16,264 bases of DNA, from contig CABUGI010000038.1 of assembly GCA_902491055.1 (NCBI GenBank), forward strand, positions 1-16,264. Reading direction: 5' to 3'. Position 1 is the stretch's first letter; every line of letters starts with the position of its first letter. Source of the stretch: an uncultured Collinsella sp. (GTDB lineage: Bacteria; Actinomycetota; Coriobacteriia; Coriobacteriales; Coriobacteriaceae). Shown here piece after piece: positions 7,646 through 14,412 of this stretch. The notes beneath the pieces were generated by a model, which was given only the letters and a program-made list of their open reading frames with translations, was not told the DNA's origin and ran no database searches. The position numbers and the translations under genes were made by a program.

Positions 7646-7684
7646 GGCTGCCCTTTCATTCAATGCGAACGTTAGGGACAGATA

Positions 7685-8335
7685 TTAGCGAAAATGAGCT
7701 CCGCGCACACTAAACTTCGCGCGAGCCTTCGCCAGGCAGTCGTAATGACCCACGTTATGGGCATCGCTCGCGATGAAGCTGTACAGGTTCTGATCGAACA
7801 GGCGCTGTGCCGGCTTTTTCTCGCGACCAAAGCGACCGCCGGCAATAAAGTCCGCCGAAGCCTGCAGCTTGCAGCCCATATCGACCAGACGCTCTGCCAC
7901 GCTTACATCCTTTTGAACCGCACGATAGCGCTCAGGATGAGCGATGATCACCTGGTAGCCACGGCACTGCAAATCGTAAATCGTGTTCTCGTACTCTCTA
8001 AACGCATACGCATCGGCATGCGTCGAAAGCTCGAGCAGAAACTCGTTGGTCCCATCGAAATGCAAGTGCTCCGCGGCATCGATACCAAGCTCAACGAGCT
8101 TTCGATGGTTGACCTCGAAGCCCATCTGGAGCGGAAAATCGTCAGCGTTATCACGCAGCAGTTCAAAGGCATCCCACATCTTGTCGTAATCAAAATAGGG
8201 ATCACGGCAGTGAGGAGTGCAAACGATTCTGGTTACACCGGCCCGCTTGGCAGCCTCGAGCATCGCCAAGCTCTCATCGAGATCGGCGGCGCCGTCGTCT
8301 ACACCCGGCAAGATATGGCAATGAATGTCACGCAT
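7685..8335 (-). CDS. CpsB/YwqE-type PHP-domain protein-tyrosine phosphatase
   Basis: This manganese-dependent phosphatase family dephosphorylates the cognate bacterial tyrosine kinase and so tunes polysaccharide export. Metal-binding PHP motifs are present: HCHILPGVDDGA (5-16), CTPH (39-42), GFEV (72-75), IIAHPERY (130-137) and ASDAHN (189-194). The protein has 216 residues and ends about 22 residues after ASDAHN, whereas well-known relatives such as pneumococcal CpsB and B. subtilis YwqE run to about 240-255, so the final helix looks short or absent. The ATG at 8335 has AAGG upstream and sits 17 nt after the kinase stop, so it is the third gene of the Wzz-kinase-phosphatase operon. Family assignment is firm; the substrate being the neighbouring kinase is inferred from context. 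Confidence 0.92.
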   Translation of the reverse strand: MRDIHCHILPGVDDGAADLDESLAMLEAAKRAGVTRIVCTPHCRDPYFDYDKMWDAFELLRDNADDFPLQMGFEVNHRKLVELGIDAAEHLHFDGTNEFLLELSTHADAYAFREYENTIYDLQCRGYQVIIAHPERYRAVQKDVSVAERLVDMGCKLQASADFIAGGRFGREKKPAQRLFDQNLYSFIASDAHNVGHYDCLAKARAKFSVRGAHFR

Positions 8336-8352
8336 AGGTCAGCCTTAATCAA

Positions 8353-9090
8353 CTAAACGTTTGCTCGGTTGGTGAAGATGCCCTTTTTGGAAGTCCCCTG
8401 ATCGTCGGAGCCCTTCTTCACCTTCTTACCGTCCTTGGTGTAGTAGGAGTAGTAGTACTCGCTGGTCTCGGTCTCGCAGTAGTTCATAACGGTACCGATG
8501 AGCTTGACCTTTTCGGACTTCTTAAGCTGGCCGATAGCGTTGAGTGCCTCCTCGCGCTTGGTGAAGTCCTCGCGCACCACGAACAGCGTGCCGTCGGTCA
8601 GACTTGCGATCTCGGCAGCATCGATGAAGGTGCCAACCGGGGGAGCATCGAAGATGACGTACTGAAACTTGGCGGACAGTGCCTTTACCAGCTTGGCAAA
8701 GCGGTGAGAGACGATGATGTCAGCAGGATTGGGAATGTGCGGCTCGGCATCGAGGAAGTAGAAGTTCTTCTGACCCGTCTCGACAATTGCCTGGTCAATG
8801 GAGATCTGCTCGGAAAGGACCGCATAGAGTCCGCCGCGCGAACGAACGCCGAGCATATCGGAAAGGGACCTGCGGCGCATATCGGCCTCAACCAGGAGCA
8901 CGGACTTGCCGCTCGTGGCGATAGCCTGGGCAAGGTTGATGGAAACCGTAGACTTGCCCTCGTTGGGAATCGAGGACGTGACGGTAATGGTGCGAATGGG
9001 GTCGTCCACGCTCGCAAAGCGGATGTTGGCCAGAAGGGTCTTGGCGGCATTCTGTACAACGAGCTTATCGGTGTTCTTTGCCTTAGCCAT
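8353..9090 (-). CDS. CpsD/CapB-type bacterial tyrosine kinase
   Basis: This cytoplasmic BY-kinase has 245 residues and P-loop ATPase motifs: Walker A SSIPNEGKST (39-48), Walker A' VLLVEAD (64-70) and Walker B VIFDAPP (145-151). A C-terminal tyrosine cluster, EYYYSYY (211-217), is the expected autophosphorylation site. Unusually, the cluster is followed by a 28-residue Lys/Gly/Ser-rich tail instead of ending the protein. In Gram-positive bacteria this kinase is a separate polypeptide activated by the cytoplasmic end of a Wzz-like membrane partner. That partner is the gene immediately upstream, whose stop lies two nt before this ATG. The ribosome site AAAGGTGG overlaps the partner's last codons. 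Confidence 0.94.
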   Translation of the reverse strand: MAKAKNTDKLVVQNAAKTLLANIRFASVDDPIRTITVTSSIPNEGKSTVSINLAQAIATSGKSVLLVEADMRRRSLSDMLGVRSRGGLYAVLSEQISIDQAIVETGQKNFYFLDAEPHIPNPADIIVSHRFAKLVKALSAKFQYVIFDAPPVGTFIDAAEIASLTDGTLFVVREDFTKREEALNAIGQLKKSEKVKLIGTVMNYCETETSEYYYSYYTKDGKKVKKGSDDQGTSKKGIFTNRANV

Positions 9091-9092
9091 GC

Positions 9093-9752
9093 CTATTTAC
9101 CACCTTTCATAGCCGGAATTCGGCCAACAACGGGAATACCCAGGAGCTCTTCTGCCTCTTCTGCACCGCGGATGCGGGTATTGAGCATGTCTGCCAAAAC
9201 GACATAGGCAACTGCGATAAAGATACCGGCGAGGAACGCAACGGCAATATACAGCGTGCGCTTGGGGCCACTGGGGGCTTCGGGGGTCTTGGCCTCGTCG
9301 ATAACGTTGATGCTCTGGGCAGCGCCGACGTTCTGAGCGACCGTGCTCACCGAGCTGGCCATGGCCTTTGCGACCTCAGCCGTCTCCTTGGCATCGGTGC
9401 CGGTAACCGAAAGCGTAATGACGCGCGTGGTGGTCTCGGAGGAAACAGAAACCTTGTAGTCATCCAGATCGGTGAGGCCCAGTTCCTTGGCGGCGCCGCT
9501 CTTAACGCTATCGCTATCCAGCAGCGTGGCGATATCGTTGGAAAGCATCTGGCTCGCCGAGAGGTCGTTGTAGTTCATCTGGCCGTTATCGTCGGTGTTG
9601 TTAGCACGAACGTACATGGTTGTCGTCGCGGTATAGGTGTTGTCCATCACGGCGAAGGACACGATGCCCATGGCGATCGCGCAGACCACCGGAAGGGTGA
9701 TGACCAGCTGAAGGTGCTTTTTGAGCAGCTGGAACAGTTCGAGAAGGGTCAT
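9093..9752 (-). CDS. Wzz/CpsC-type chain-length determinant and kinase adaptor
   Basis: This 219-residue membrane protein has the Wzz plan: a short cytoplasmic N-terminus, membrane segment 1 at about 15-36, an extracytoplasmic domain (about 37-162) and membrane segment 2 at about 166-188. The Pro-rich motif PEAPSGPKR lies just before the second segment. The cytoplasmic tail (189-219, NTRIRGAEEAEELLGIPVVG) is the usual kinase-activating end. In this family the protein controls polysaccharide length and recruits CpsD. The ATG at 9752 has AAAGG eight bases upstream. It is the first gene of the trio. No export, polymerase or glycosyltransferase gene accompanies it here, so what polymer it controls is open. 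Confidence 0.92.
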   Translation of the reverse strand: MTLLELFQLLKKHLQLVITLPVVCAIAMGIVSFAVMDNTYTATTTMYVRANNTDDNGQMNYNDLSASQMLSNDIATLLDSDSVKSGAAKELGLTDLDDYKVSVSSETTTRVITLSVTGTDAKETAEVAKAMASSVSTVAQNVGAAQSINVIDEAKTPEAPSGPKRTLYIAVAFLAGIFIAVAYVVLADMLNTRIRGAEEAEELLGIPVVGRIPAMKGGK

Positions 9753-9799
9753 GCAGCTTGCCTTTCATTTCCCCAGTTCGGATTGACAAAACTGTCCGT

Positions 9800-9828
9800 A
9801 TGTTATCGCATCTTTTTACCGAGACCAA
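9800..9828 (-). promoter_or_regulatory. Possible promoter of the wzz-kinase-phosphatase operon
   Basis: On the minus strand TTGGTC (9823-9828) and TAACAT (9800-9805) are separated by 17 bp. Both are partial matches to the -35 and -10 consensus. The location, about 50 bp before the start codon and past the upstream gene's terminator, fits a promoter. Confidence 0.3.
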
Positions 9829-9894
9829 ACTCTATACATAAGAAACAGGCTCTCCTGTAAAAATGACGGAAGCATTCGTAAAATTGCACAACAA

Positions 9895-9921
9895 CGCCGC
9901 ACCCGAAAGTCAAGTGCGGCG
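9895..9921 (-). terminator. Probable terminator of the PhoB/PhoR-like operon
   Basis: An 8-bp stem, CGCCGCAC (9895-9902) with GTGCGGCG (9914-9921), lies 27 nt beyond the sensor kinase stop. On the minus strand it is followed by TTGTTGTGCAATTTT, a broken U-rich run, so termination may be incomplete. Confidence 0.55.
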
Positions 9922-9947
9922 CCTACATCAATATCTATGTTGTATCG

Positions 9948-11372
9948 CTATGCGAATGGCTCGTCCTGCTGTATGGGAAACGTCACCGTAATGGTGGTTC
10001 CCACGCCCAACTCGCTCGACAGATCGAGCGTGGCGTGATGATACAGGGCCGCGTGCTTGACAATGGCAAGCCCCAGACCGGTTCCGCCGCGTGCCTTGGA
10101 CCTACTCTTGTCCACGCGATAGAACCGCTCAAATACCTTGCCCTGTTCTTCAGGCGCGATACCGATTCCCGTGTCGGCGACCGCAAGGAACGGATGGCCT
10201 TCGTCGTTGGTGCCGCACTGCAGCGTAACCGTGCCGCCGGGTCGATTGTAGCGGATGGCGTTGCTTGCCAGATTATAGATGAGCTCGTCAATCAAGCGCG
10301 ACACGCCCTCGATGACCACAGGCTTGGTCTCATGACTTATCGTCACATTCGCCTGACGGGCGACCTGTTCAAGGCGCTGCTCGACCGCGTAGATGGCACG
10401 CGAGAGCTCAATAGGCTCCGTGGACCCAATGGGCACCGCCTCGCCCTCAGCTGCACGCTCGGCCTCGTCCAAGTTAGACAGCGTAAGGATATCGTTGACA
10501 AGCGCTGCCAAGCGGCCCGCCTCACGATAGATGCGACCGCCAAAGTTGCGCAGGTCGCCCTCGCCCTCGACCATGCCGTTTGCGATGAGCTCGGCATAGC
10601 CCGAAATCGCCGTAAGCGGCGTCTTGAGCTCATGGGTGATATTCGCCGTGAACTCGCGGCGCATACGGTCGTTGTCCGCCAGCACCGCCATTTGGCGCTT
10701 GAGCTCCTGGCGCTGCGACTCAATACGCTCAAGCATGGGGACCATCTCGGCATAGGCGTGCTCATAGCTACGGCGTGGGTGGTCCAAATCCACCTCTTGC
10801 AAAGGCGCGATGATGGCACGGGACTCGCGGCGCGCCATAAAAAACGAGAGTACCGCACCCGCTGCTGCGATAAGCAGCATCGGCGCCACCATCGACAGCA
10901 AAATCGCCGCAACGCCAGGCTGGGCCTGCGCCAAGCGGACAACCTGGCCGTTATCAAGGGCGACGGCGCGATACAGCATAATCTCGTCGAGCGTAGAGCT
11001 TGCGCGCTCCGCGGAACCCGAACCACTCTCAAAGGCCTCGATGACCTCGGGGCGATCGCCATGGTTGGGCAGTGTGGAAGGCGACGCCTCGTTGTCGTAG
11101 GCAACCGATCCATCCTTGTTAATCAGCGTGATGCGCAAGTCCTCTCGATCGAGGCTACGCAAGAACGGGATGGGCTCCTGCTGCTCGTCGAGGGCGGCAG
11201 CAATGAGCTCGGTTTCTTGCGCCAGGTTGGCACTCGTGGCATCCGCCAAGGTGTTTTGCACAAAGAACGCACCCAGCACCGTAAACGCCACGATAACCGC
11301 CATGGCGCAGACAAAGATCGTCACAAAAACGCGGTGCGACAGCGTATGTTTTCCCTGGGGGGCGAAGACCAC
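9948..11372 (-). CDS. PhoR-like membrane sensor histidine kinase
   Basis: This 474-residue kinase has membrane segments at about 13-38 and 154-179. The extracytoplasmic part between them, with ITLINKDGSVAYDNEA and NHGDRPEV, resembles the PAS-like sensor of Gram-positive PhoR/WalK proteins. The H box FTANITHELKTPLTAI has phospho-acceptor His247. The ATP-binding domain has the N box (LIYNLASNAIRYN, Asn371), the G1 box ADTGIGI (399-405), the F box VFERFYRVD and the G2 box GGTGLGLAIVKH (429-440). The start is GTG at 11372, supported by GGAGGAG at the end of the regulator gene; only three nt separate the two genes. pstB lies upstream in the same direction, which favours phosphate sensing. The signal itself cannot be read from sequence, so the name PhoR is context-based. 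Confidence 0.93.
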   Translation of the reverse strand: MVFAPQGKHTLSHRVFVTIFVCAMAVIVAFTVLGAFFVQNTLADATSANLAQETELIAAALDEQQEPIPFLRSLDREDLRITLINKDGSVAYDNEASPSTLPNHGDRPEVIEAFESGSGSAERASSTLDEIMLYRAVALDNGQVVRLAQAQPGVAAILLSMVAPMLLIAAAGAVLSFFMARRESRAIIAPLQEVDLDHPRRSYEHAYAEMVPMLERIESQRQELKRQMAVLADNDRMRREFTANITHELKTPLTAISGYAELIANGMVEGEGDLRNFGGRIYREAGRLAALVNDILTLSNLDEAERAAEGEAVPIGSTEPIELSRAIYAVEQRLEQVARQANVTISHETKPVVIEGVSRLIDELIYNLASNAIRYNRPGGTVTLQCGTNDEGHPFLAVADTGIGIAPEEQGKVFERFYRVDKSRSKARGGTGLGLAIVKHAALYHHATLDLSSELGVGTTITVTFPIQQDEPFA

Positions 11373-11375
11373 GGG

Positions 11376-12104
11376 TTACTCCTCCGATGCGGTGGCCGCG
11401 GTGTCGTCACCTTCGGCACCATCACCGGCAGAAGGCTCGGCCAAGCGGTAGCCCACGCCGCGCACGGTCTCGATGGCGCTGGCATGCTCGCCCAGTTTTT
11501 GGCGAAGCGTCTGCACGTGCACGTCAACGGTGCGCGAACCGCCGTCGAAGTCCCAGCCCCACACGCTCTGCAGCAACGACTCGCGGGTAAAGACCACGCC
11601 GGGCTTGCGCATGAGGTACTCGAGCAGGTCGAACTCGCGCAGGGTGAGCTTAAGCGACTCGCCGGCAACAGTCACCTCACGATGGCTGGGCGAGAGCACA
11701 ATGTCGCCCACGCTGAGCACATCGCTTGCCTGTTTGACCATGCCGCCGCGACGCAGCAGTGCGCGGCAGCGGCTGGCGAGCTCCATGAGCGAAAACGGCT
11801 TAGTCAGGTAATCGTCGGCACCGCCATCGAGCGCCATCACCTTGTCGAGCTCGGTATCCTTGGCGGTAAGCATCATGATGGGCACCGTCGCCGTCAGGCG
11901 ATCGGCACGCAGTCGACGCATAATCGCCAAGCCATCGGTATCGGGCAGCATGATGTCGAGCAGGACGGCATCGGGTACCCGTCGCGCCACGGCAGCCTTA
12001 AACTCACCGTCGCACGAAAAGCCTTCGGCCTCAATCCCCTGCTTGCGCAGCGCATAGACCGTCAAATCCCTGATGTTGTCATCGTCCTCGACGTAATAGA
12101 TCAT
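11376..12104 (-). CDS. PhoB-like OmpR-family response regulator
   Basis: This 242-residue DNA-binding regulator has a receiver domain with the acidic pocket (EDDD, 6-9), phospho-acceptor Asp50 in VLLDIMLPD, Thr80 and Lys102 in TKPF. A winged-helix OmpR/PhoB effector domain follows, with LTLREFDLLEYLM, the recognition helix near DGGSRTVDVHVQTLRQKL and the wing RGVGYRL. A short acidic Ala-rich tail ends the protein. The start at 12104 is preferred because AAAGGGG lies six bases before it; the in-frame ATG at 12128 lacks a good ribosome site. It is followed after three nt by its cognate sensor kinase, and pstB precedes it by 64 nt, which suggests phosphate control. Confidence 0.93.
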   Translation of the reverse strand: MIYYVEDDDNIRDLTVYALRKQGIEAEGFSCDGEFKAAVARRVPDAVLLDIMLPDTDGLAIMRRLRADRLTATVPIMMLTAKDTELDKVMALDGGADDYLTKPFSLMELASRCRALLRRGGMVKQASDVLSVGDIVLSPSHREVTVAGESLKLTLREFDLLEYLMRKPGVVFTRESLLQSVWGWDFDGGSRTVDVHVQTLRQKLGEHASAIETVRGVGYRLAEPSAGDGAEGDDTAATASEE

Positions 12105-12144
12105 GTTGAACCCCTTTGCGGCCGGCATGACCGCATCTTAACCC

Positions 12145-12158
12145 TAAAGGTACCTTTA
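12145..12158. promoter_or_regulatory. Perfect 14-bp palindrome between pstB and the PhoB-like gene
   Basis: TAAAGGTACCTTTA is a perfect palindrome in the 64-bp gap, about 40 bp upstream of the regulator's ATG. It is too short and has no T-run to be a terminator; an operator is possible. Pho boxes are direct repeats, so this is not one. Confidence 0.4.
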
Positions 12159-12168
12159 CTAGATGGTA

Positions 12169-13044
12169 TCAGCCAAAACGCCCCGTCAAATAATCCGCCG
12201 TGCGCGGATCGGTCGGATTCTTGAAGAGTTGCGCGGTGGGCGCGTGCTCCACCAGCTCACCCAGCAAAAAGAATGCGACCGAATCGGAGATACGCGCCGC
12301 CTGCTGCATATTGTGCGTAACGACCACGAGCGTGCAGGTCTCTTTGAGCTCGCAGGCCAGCTGCTCCACCACCAGCGTCGACACAGGGTCGAGTGCCGAG
12401 GTCGGCTCGTCCATCAGCAGAATGTCGGGCTGCACGGCAAGTGCGCGGGCGATGCACAGACGCTGCTGCTGGCCGCCCGAAAGACCCAGACCCGACTCTT
12501 TGAGCTTGTCCTTGACCTCATCCCATAGCGCAGCGCGACGAAGGGAATCCTCGACCAGCTCGTCGAGCACGACGCGGTCGCGCACTCCCATGCCGCGAGG
12601 ACCGTAGGCGACGTTGTCGTAGATGCTCATGGGAAACGGGTTGGTGCGCTGGAACACCATGCCCACGCGCTGGCGCAAGCGGCAGATGTCGTAGTCGCCC
12701 AGGATATCTTGACCATCGAGCGCAATCTTGCCCTCGATGCGGCAATCCTTGATGCCGTCGTTCATGCGGTTAAAGCAGCGCAGCAACGTGGACTTTCCGC
12801 AGCCCGAAGGCCCGATGAACGAGGTGATCTGCTTGTCGCGGATCTTGATATTCACGTCCTTGAGCGCATGATGGTCGCCATAGAACAGGTCGAGGCCCTC
12901 GACATCGATGCGCGTCGGCGAGGCGGCAAGATCCTCTGCCGTGGGGCGAGTCGCATCCCCAACCTCGCGCTCGCGCGCGGCCTCGGCCTGCGCTTTCATG
13001 AGTTCTTCAAGCTCCGTGGGCTCCACAGCCGCAGCAGCCGTCAT
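12169..13044 (-). CDS. pstB: Phosphate ABC transporter ATP-binding protein PstB
   Basis: PstB is the cytoplasmic ATPase of the high-affinity phosphate importer PstSCAB. The 291 residues have Walker A GPSGCGKST (78-86), the PstB-specific segment FQRTNPFPMSIYDNVAYGPR (131-150) with its Q-loop glutamine, ABC signature LSGGQQQR (188-195), Walker B ILLMDEP (208-214) and the H-loop His244. I chose the ATG at 13044 because GGAGGT lies seven bases before it; a GTG at 13059 would add five residues without a ribosome site. About 45 residues precede the ABC domain, a hydrophilic Ala/Glu-rich extension not found in typical PstB of about 250-260 residues. pstS, pstC, pstA and phoU are not next to it; instead it lies between two two-component systems. 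Confidence 0.94.
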   Translation of the reverse strand: MTAAAAVEPTELEELMKAQAEAAREREVGDATRPTAEDLAASPTRIDVEGLDLFYGDHHALKDVNIKIRDKQITSFIGPSGCGKSTLLRCFNRMNDGIKDCRIEGKIALDGQDILGDYDICRLRQRVGMVFQRTNPFPMSIYDNVAYGPRGMGVRDRVVLDELVEDSLRRAALWDEVKDKLKESGLGLSGGQQQRLCIARALAVQPDILLMDEPTSALDPVSTLVVEQLACELKETCTLVVVTHNMQQAARISDSVAFFLLGELVEHAPTAQLFKNPTDPRTADYLTGRFG

Positions 13045-13098
13045 ACCGCATACCTCCACATCGATATCAATTCAGCAGTATCGATAGTAGGAATCGCG

Positions 13099-13136
13099 GC
13101 TCATATGCACGTGAGCGCATTGTCAAGTGTTTGTAA
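13099..13136 (-). promoter_or_regulatory. Possible pstB promoter and PhoP-box-like repeats
   Basis: On the minus strand TTACAA (13131-13136) and TTGACA (13121-13126) start 10 bp apart. This resembles the Gram-positive PhoP pattern of TTAACA-type direct repeats, and TTGACA is also a perfect -35 hexamer. No good -10 stands at 16-18 bp. An imperfect palindrome, GCTCA-N8-TGAGC (13099-13116), fills that place. The reading as Pho control is tentative. Confidence 0.35.
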
Positions 13137-13147
13137 GGGCACACTGG

Positions 13148-14386
13148 CTATGCGGCGGGCAGCTCGATGGTGAATATCGTGTGTTCGGGCGTCGATTCAC
13201 ATGCAACGGTACCGCCGTGCGCGCATACGATCTCCTTGGCGATGGCAAGCCCCAGTCCAGCGCCGCCGCGATTGGTCGCACGCGCCGCATCCAGGCGATA
13301 GAACTTCTCAAAGATCACCTTGAGCTTTGCCTCAGGGATGGGATCGCCCTGATTGATAAAGCGCACGCGCACGCCACCGCCGTCCCGGCGTCTGGCCTCG
13401 ATCGTGATGGTCGAGCCCTCATAGCTATAGGCAACGGCGTTTTTCATGATGTTGTTGAACACGCGAGCCATCTTGTCGCCATCCACGAGCACCGTCAGGT
13501 CCTCGCGAATATCAACTTGGGCTTCCTTATGCTGCTCGTTGAGGATGGGATAGAACTCGTCAGCCACCTGAGCCAGCAGCAACCCCAGATCAACATAGCC
13601 GCGCGTGAGCACGATATCGTGGAAGTCAAAGCGCGTGATATCGAAGAACTCTTCGATGAGCGCATCGAGCCGGTGCGCTTTGTCGAGAGCCACGCCCGTA
13701 AAGTGCGCACGTTGCTCAACCGGCAGCTCAGGAGCCTCTTGCAGCAGCGAAAGATAGCCCACCACACTGGCAAGCGGGGTGCGTAGGTCATGTGCCAAGT
13801 ACGTGACCAGATCGTCCTTGCGATGCGACTCGTCACGCAGAGCTTGCTGCACCTTGCGCTCACGGTCACGCACGCGGTTAAGGGCGCCCTCGACCTCCAA
13901 GAAGTCGCCGTCGATGTTATCCCAGGTGTCGGGGTGATCGATCAGGCGATCTTGAATACGAGCGGCCAGCACACAATCGGCATGCTGCTCGCCCTGCTCG
14001 TAGCCCTGGTAGTACAGGGCGCGGCCACACAAGAACAGCACGCACGCGGCAAGCGCCAGCACAAAGCCAAGCATGTTGAATACAAAGCCGGCATCGAACA
14101 GCACCGGCCCTTCGATGCCGCCGAGCGCCATGGCGCCAATCGCCAACGTCATGGCCCACGCGGCGCCGCCAATCACCACGCAGCGGCACACGATCTCAAA
14201 TCGATCGATCAGCAAAAAGCCGACAAGCAGCACCGCCAAGATTCCGACGATGTTGTCGATGCCAATCAGCAGCAGGCTCAGCAAAAAGAGCAGCACCGTT
14301 GCAAGCGCGCGGTTGTCGACGACCGACCTCACGTATTCAAAGAGCCGATCGGGCACCTCGAACGCTTGCCTATCGTCTTTTGTCAT
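13148..14386 (-). CDS. VanS-like sensor histidine kinase with four membrane segments
   Basis: This 412-residue kinase starts at the ATG at 14386, which has GAGGA seven bases upstream. A longer reading to 14551 would overlap the regulator gene and lacks a ribosome site. Hydrophobic segments at about 27-43, 45-60, 68-90 and 98-121 form a compact membrane domain with little outside the membrane. The catalytic part is VanS-like: H box YLAHDLRTPLASVVGYLSLL (His199), N box NNIMKNAVAYS (Asn316), the variant G1 box INQGDPIPEAKL and G2 GGAGLGLAIAKE (374-385). VanS itself usually has two membrane segments, so the sensing domain differs. The cognate regulator ends 26 nt upstream. Neighbours suggest a cell-envelope signal. 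There are no vanHAX genes, so vancomycin resistance is not implied. Confidence 0.92.
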   Translation of the reverse strand: MTKDDRQAFEVPDRLFEYVRSVVDNRALATVLLFLLSLLLIGIDNIVGILAVLLVGFLLIDRFEIVCRCVVIGGAAWAMTLAIGAMALGGIEGPVLFDAGFVFNMLGFVLALAACVLFLCGRALYYQGYEQGEQHADCVLAARIQDRLIDHPDTWDNIDGDFLEVEGALNRVRDRERKVQQALRDESHRKDDLVTYLAHDLRTPLASVVGYLSLLQEAPELPVEQRAHFTGVALDKAHRLDALIEEFFDITRFDFHDIVLTRGYVDLGLLLAQVADEFYPILNEQHKEAQVDIREDLTVLVDGDKMARVFNNIMKNAVAYSYEGSTITIEARRRDGGGVRVRFINQGDPIPEAKLKVIFEKFYRLDAARATNRGGAGLGLAIAKEIVCAHGGTVACESTPEHTIFTIELPAA

Positions 14387-14412
14387 ATCAAGATCCTCAC
14401 AAGCGAAAAGCG

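Noticed and set aside
9844..9857. Small hairpin ACAGG-CTCT-CCTGT followed by A-rich sequence as a terminator
   Set aside because: A 5-bp stem is too weak, and a better 8-bp stem at 9895-9921 is closer to the upstream gene.
10035..12224. A 729-codon open frame on the plus strand opposite the sensor kinase and regulator genes
   Set aside because: The minus strand here encodes complete, motif-perfect kinase and regulator proteins. The plus frame gives low-complexity Arg/His/Leu-rich sequence with no domain, typical of antisense frames in GC-rich genes.
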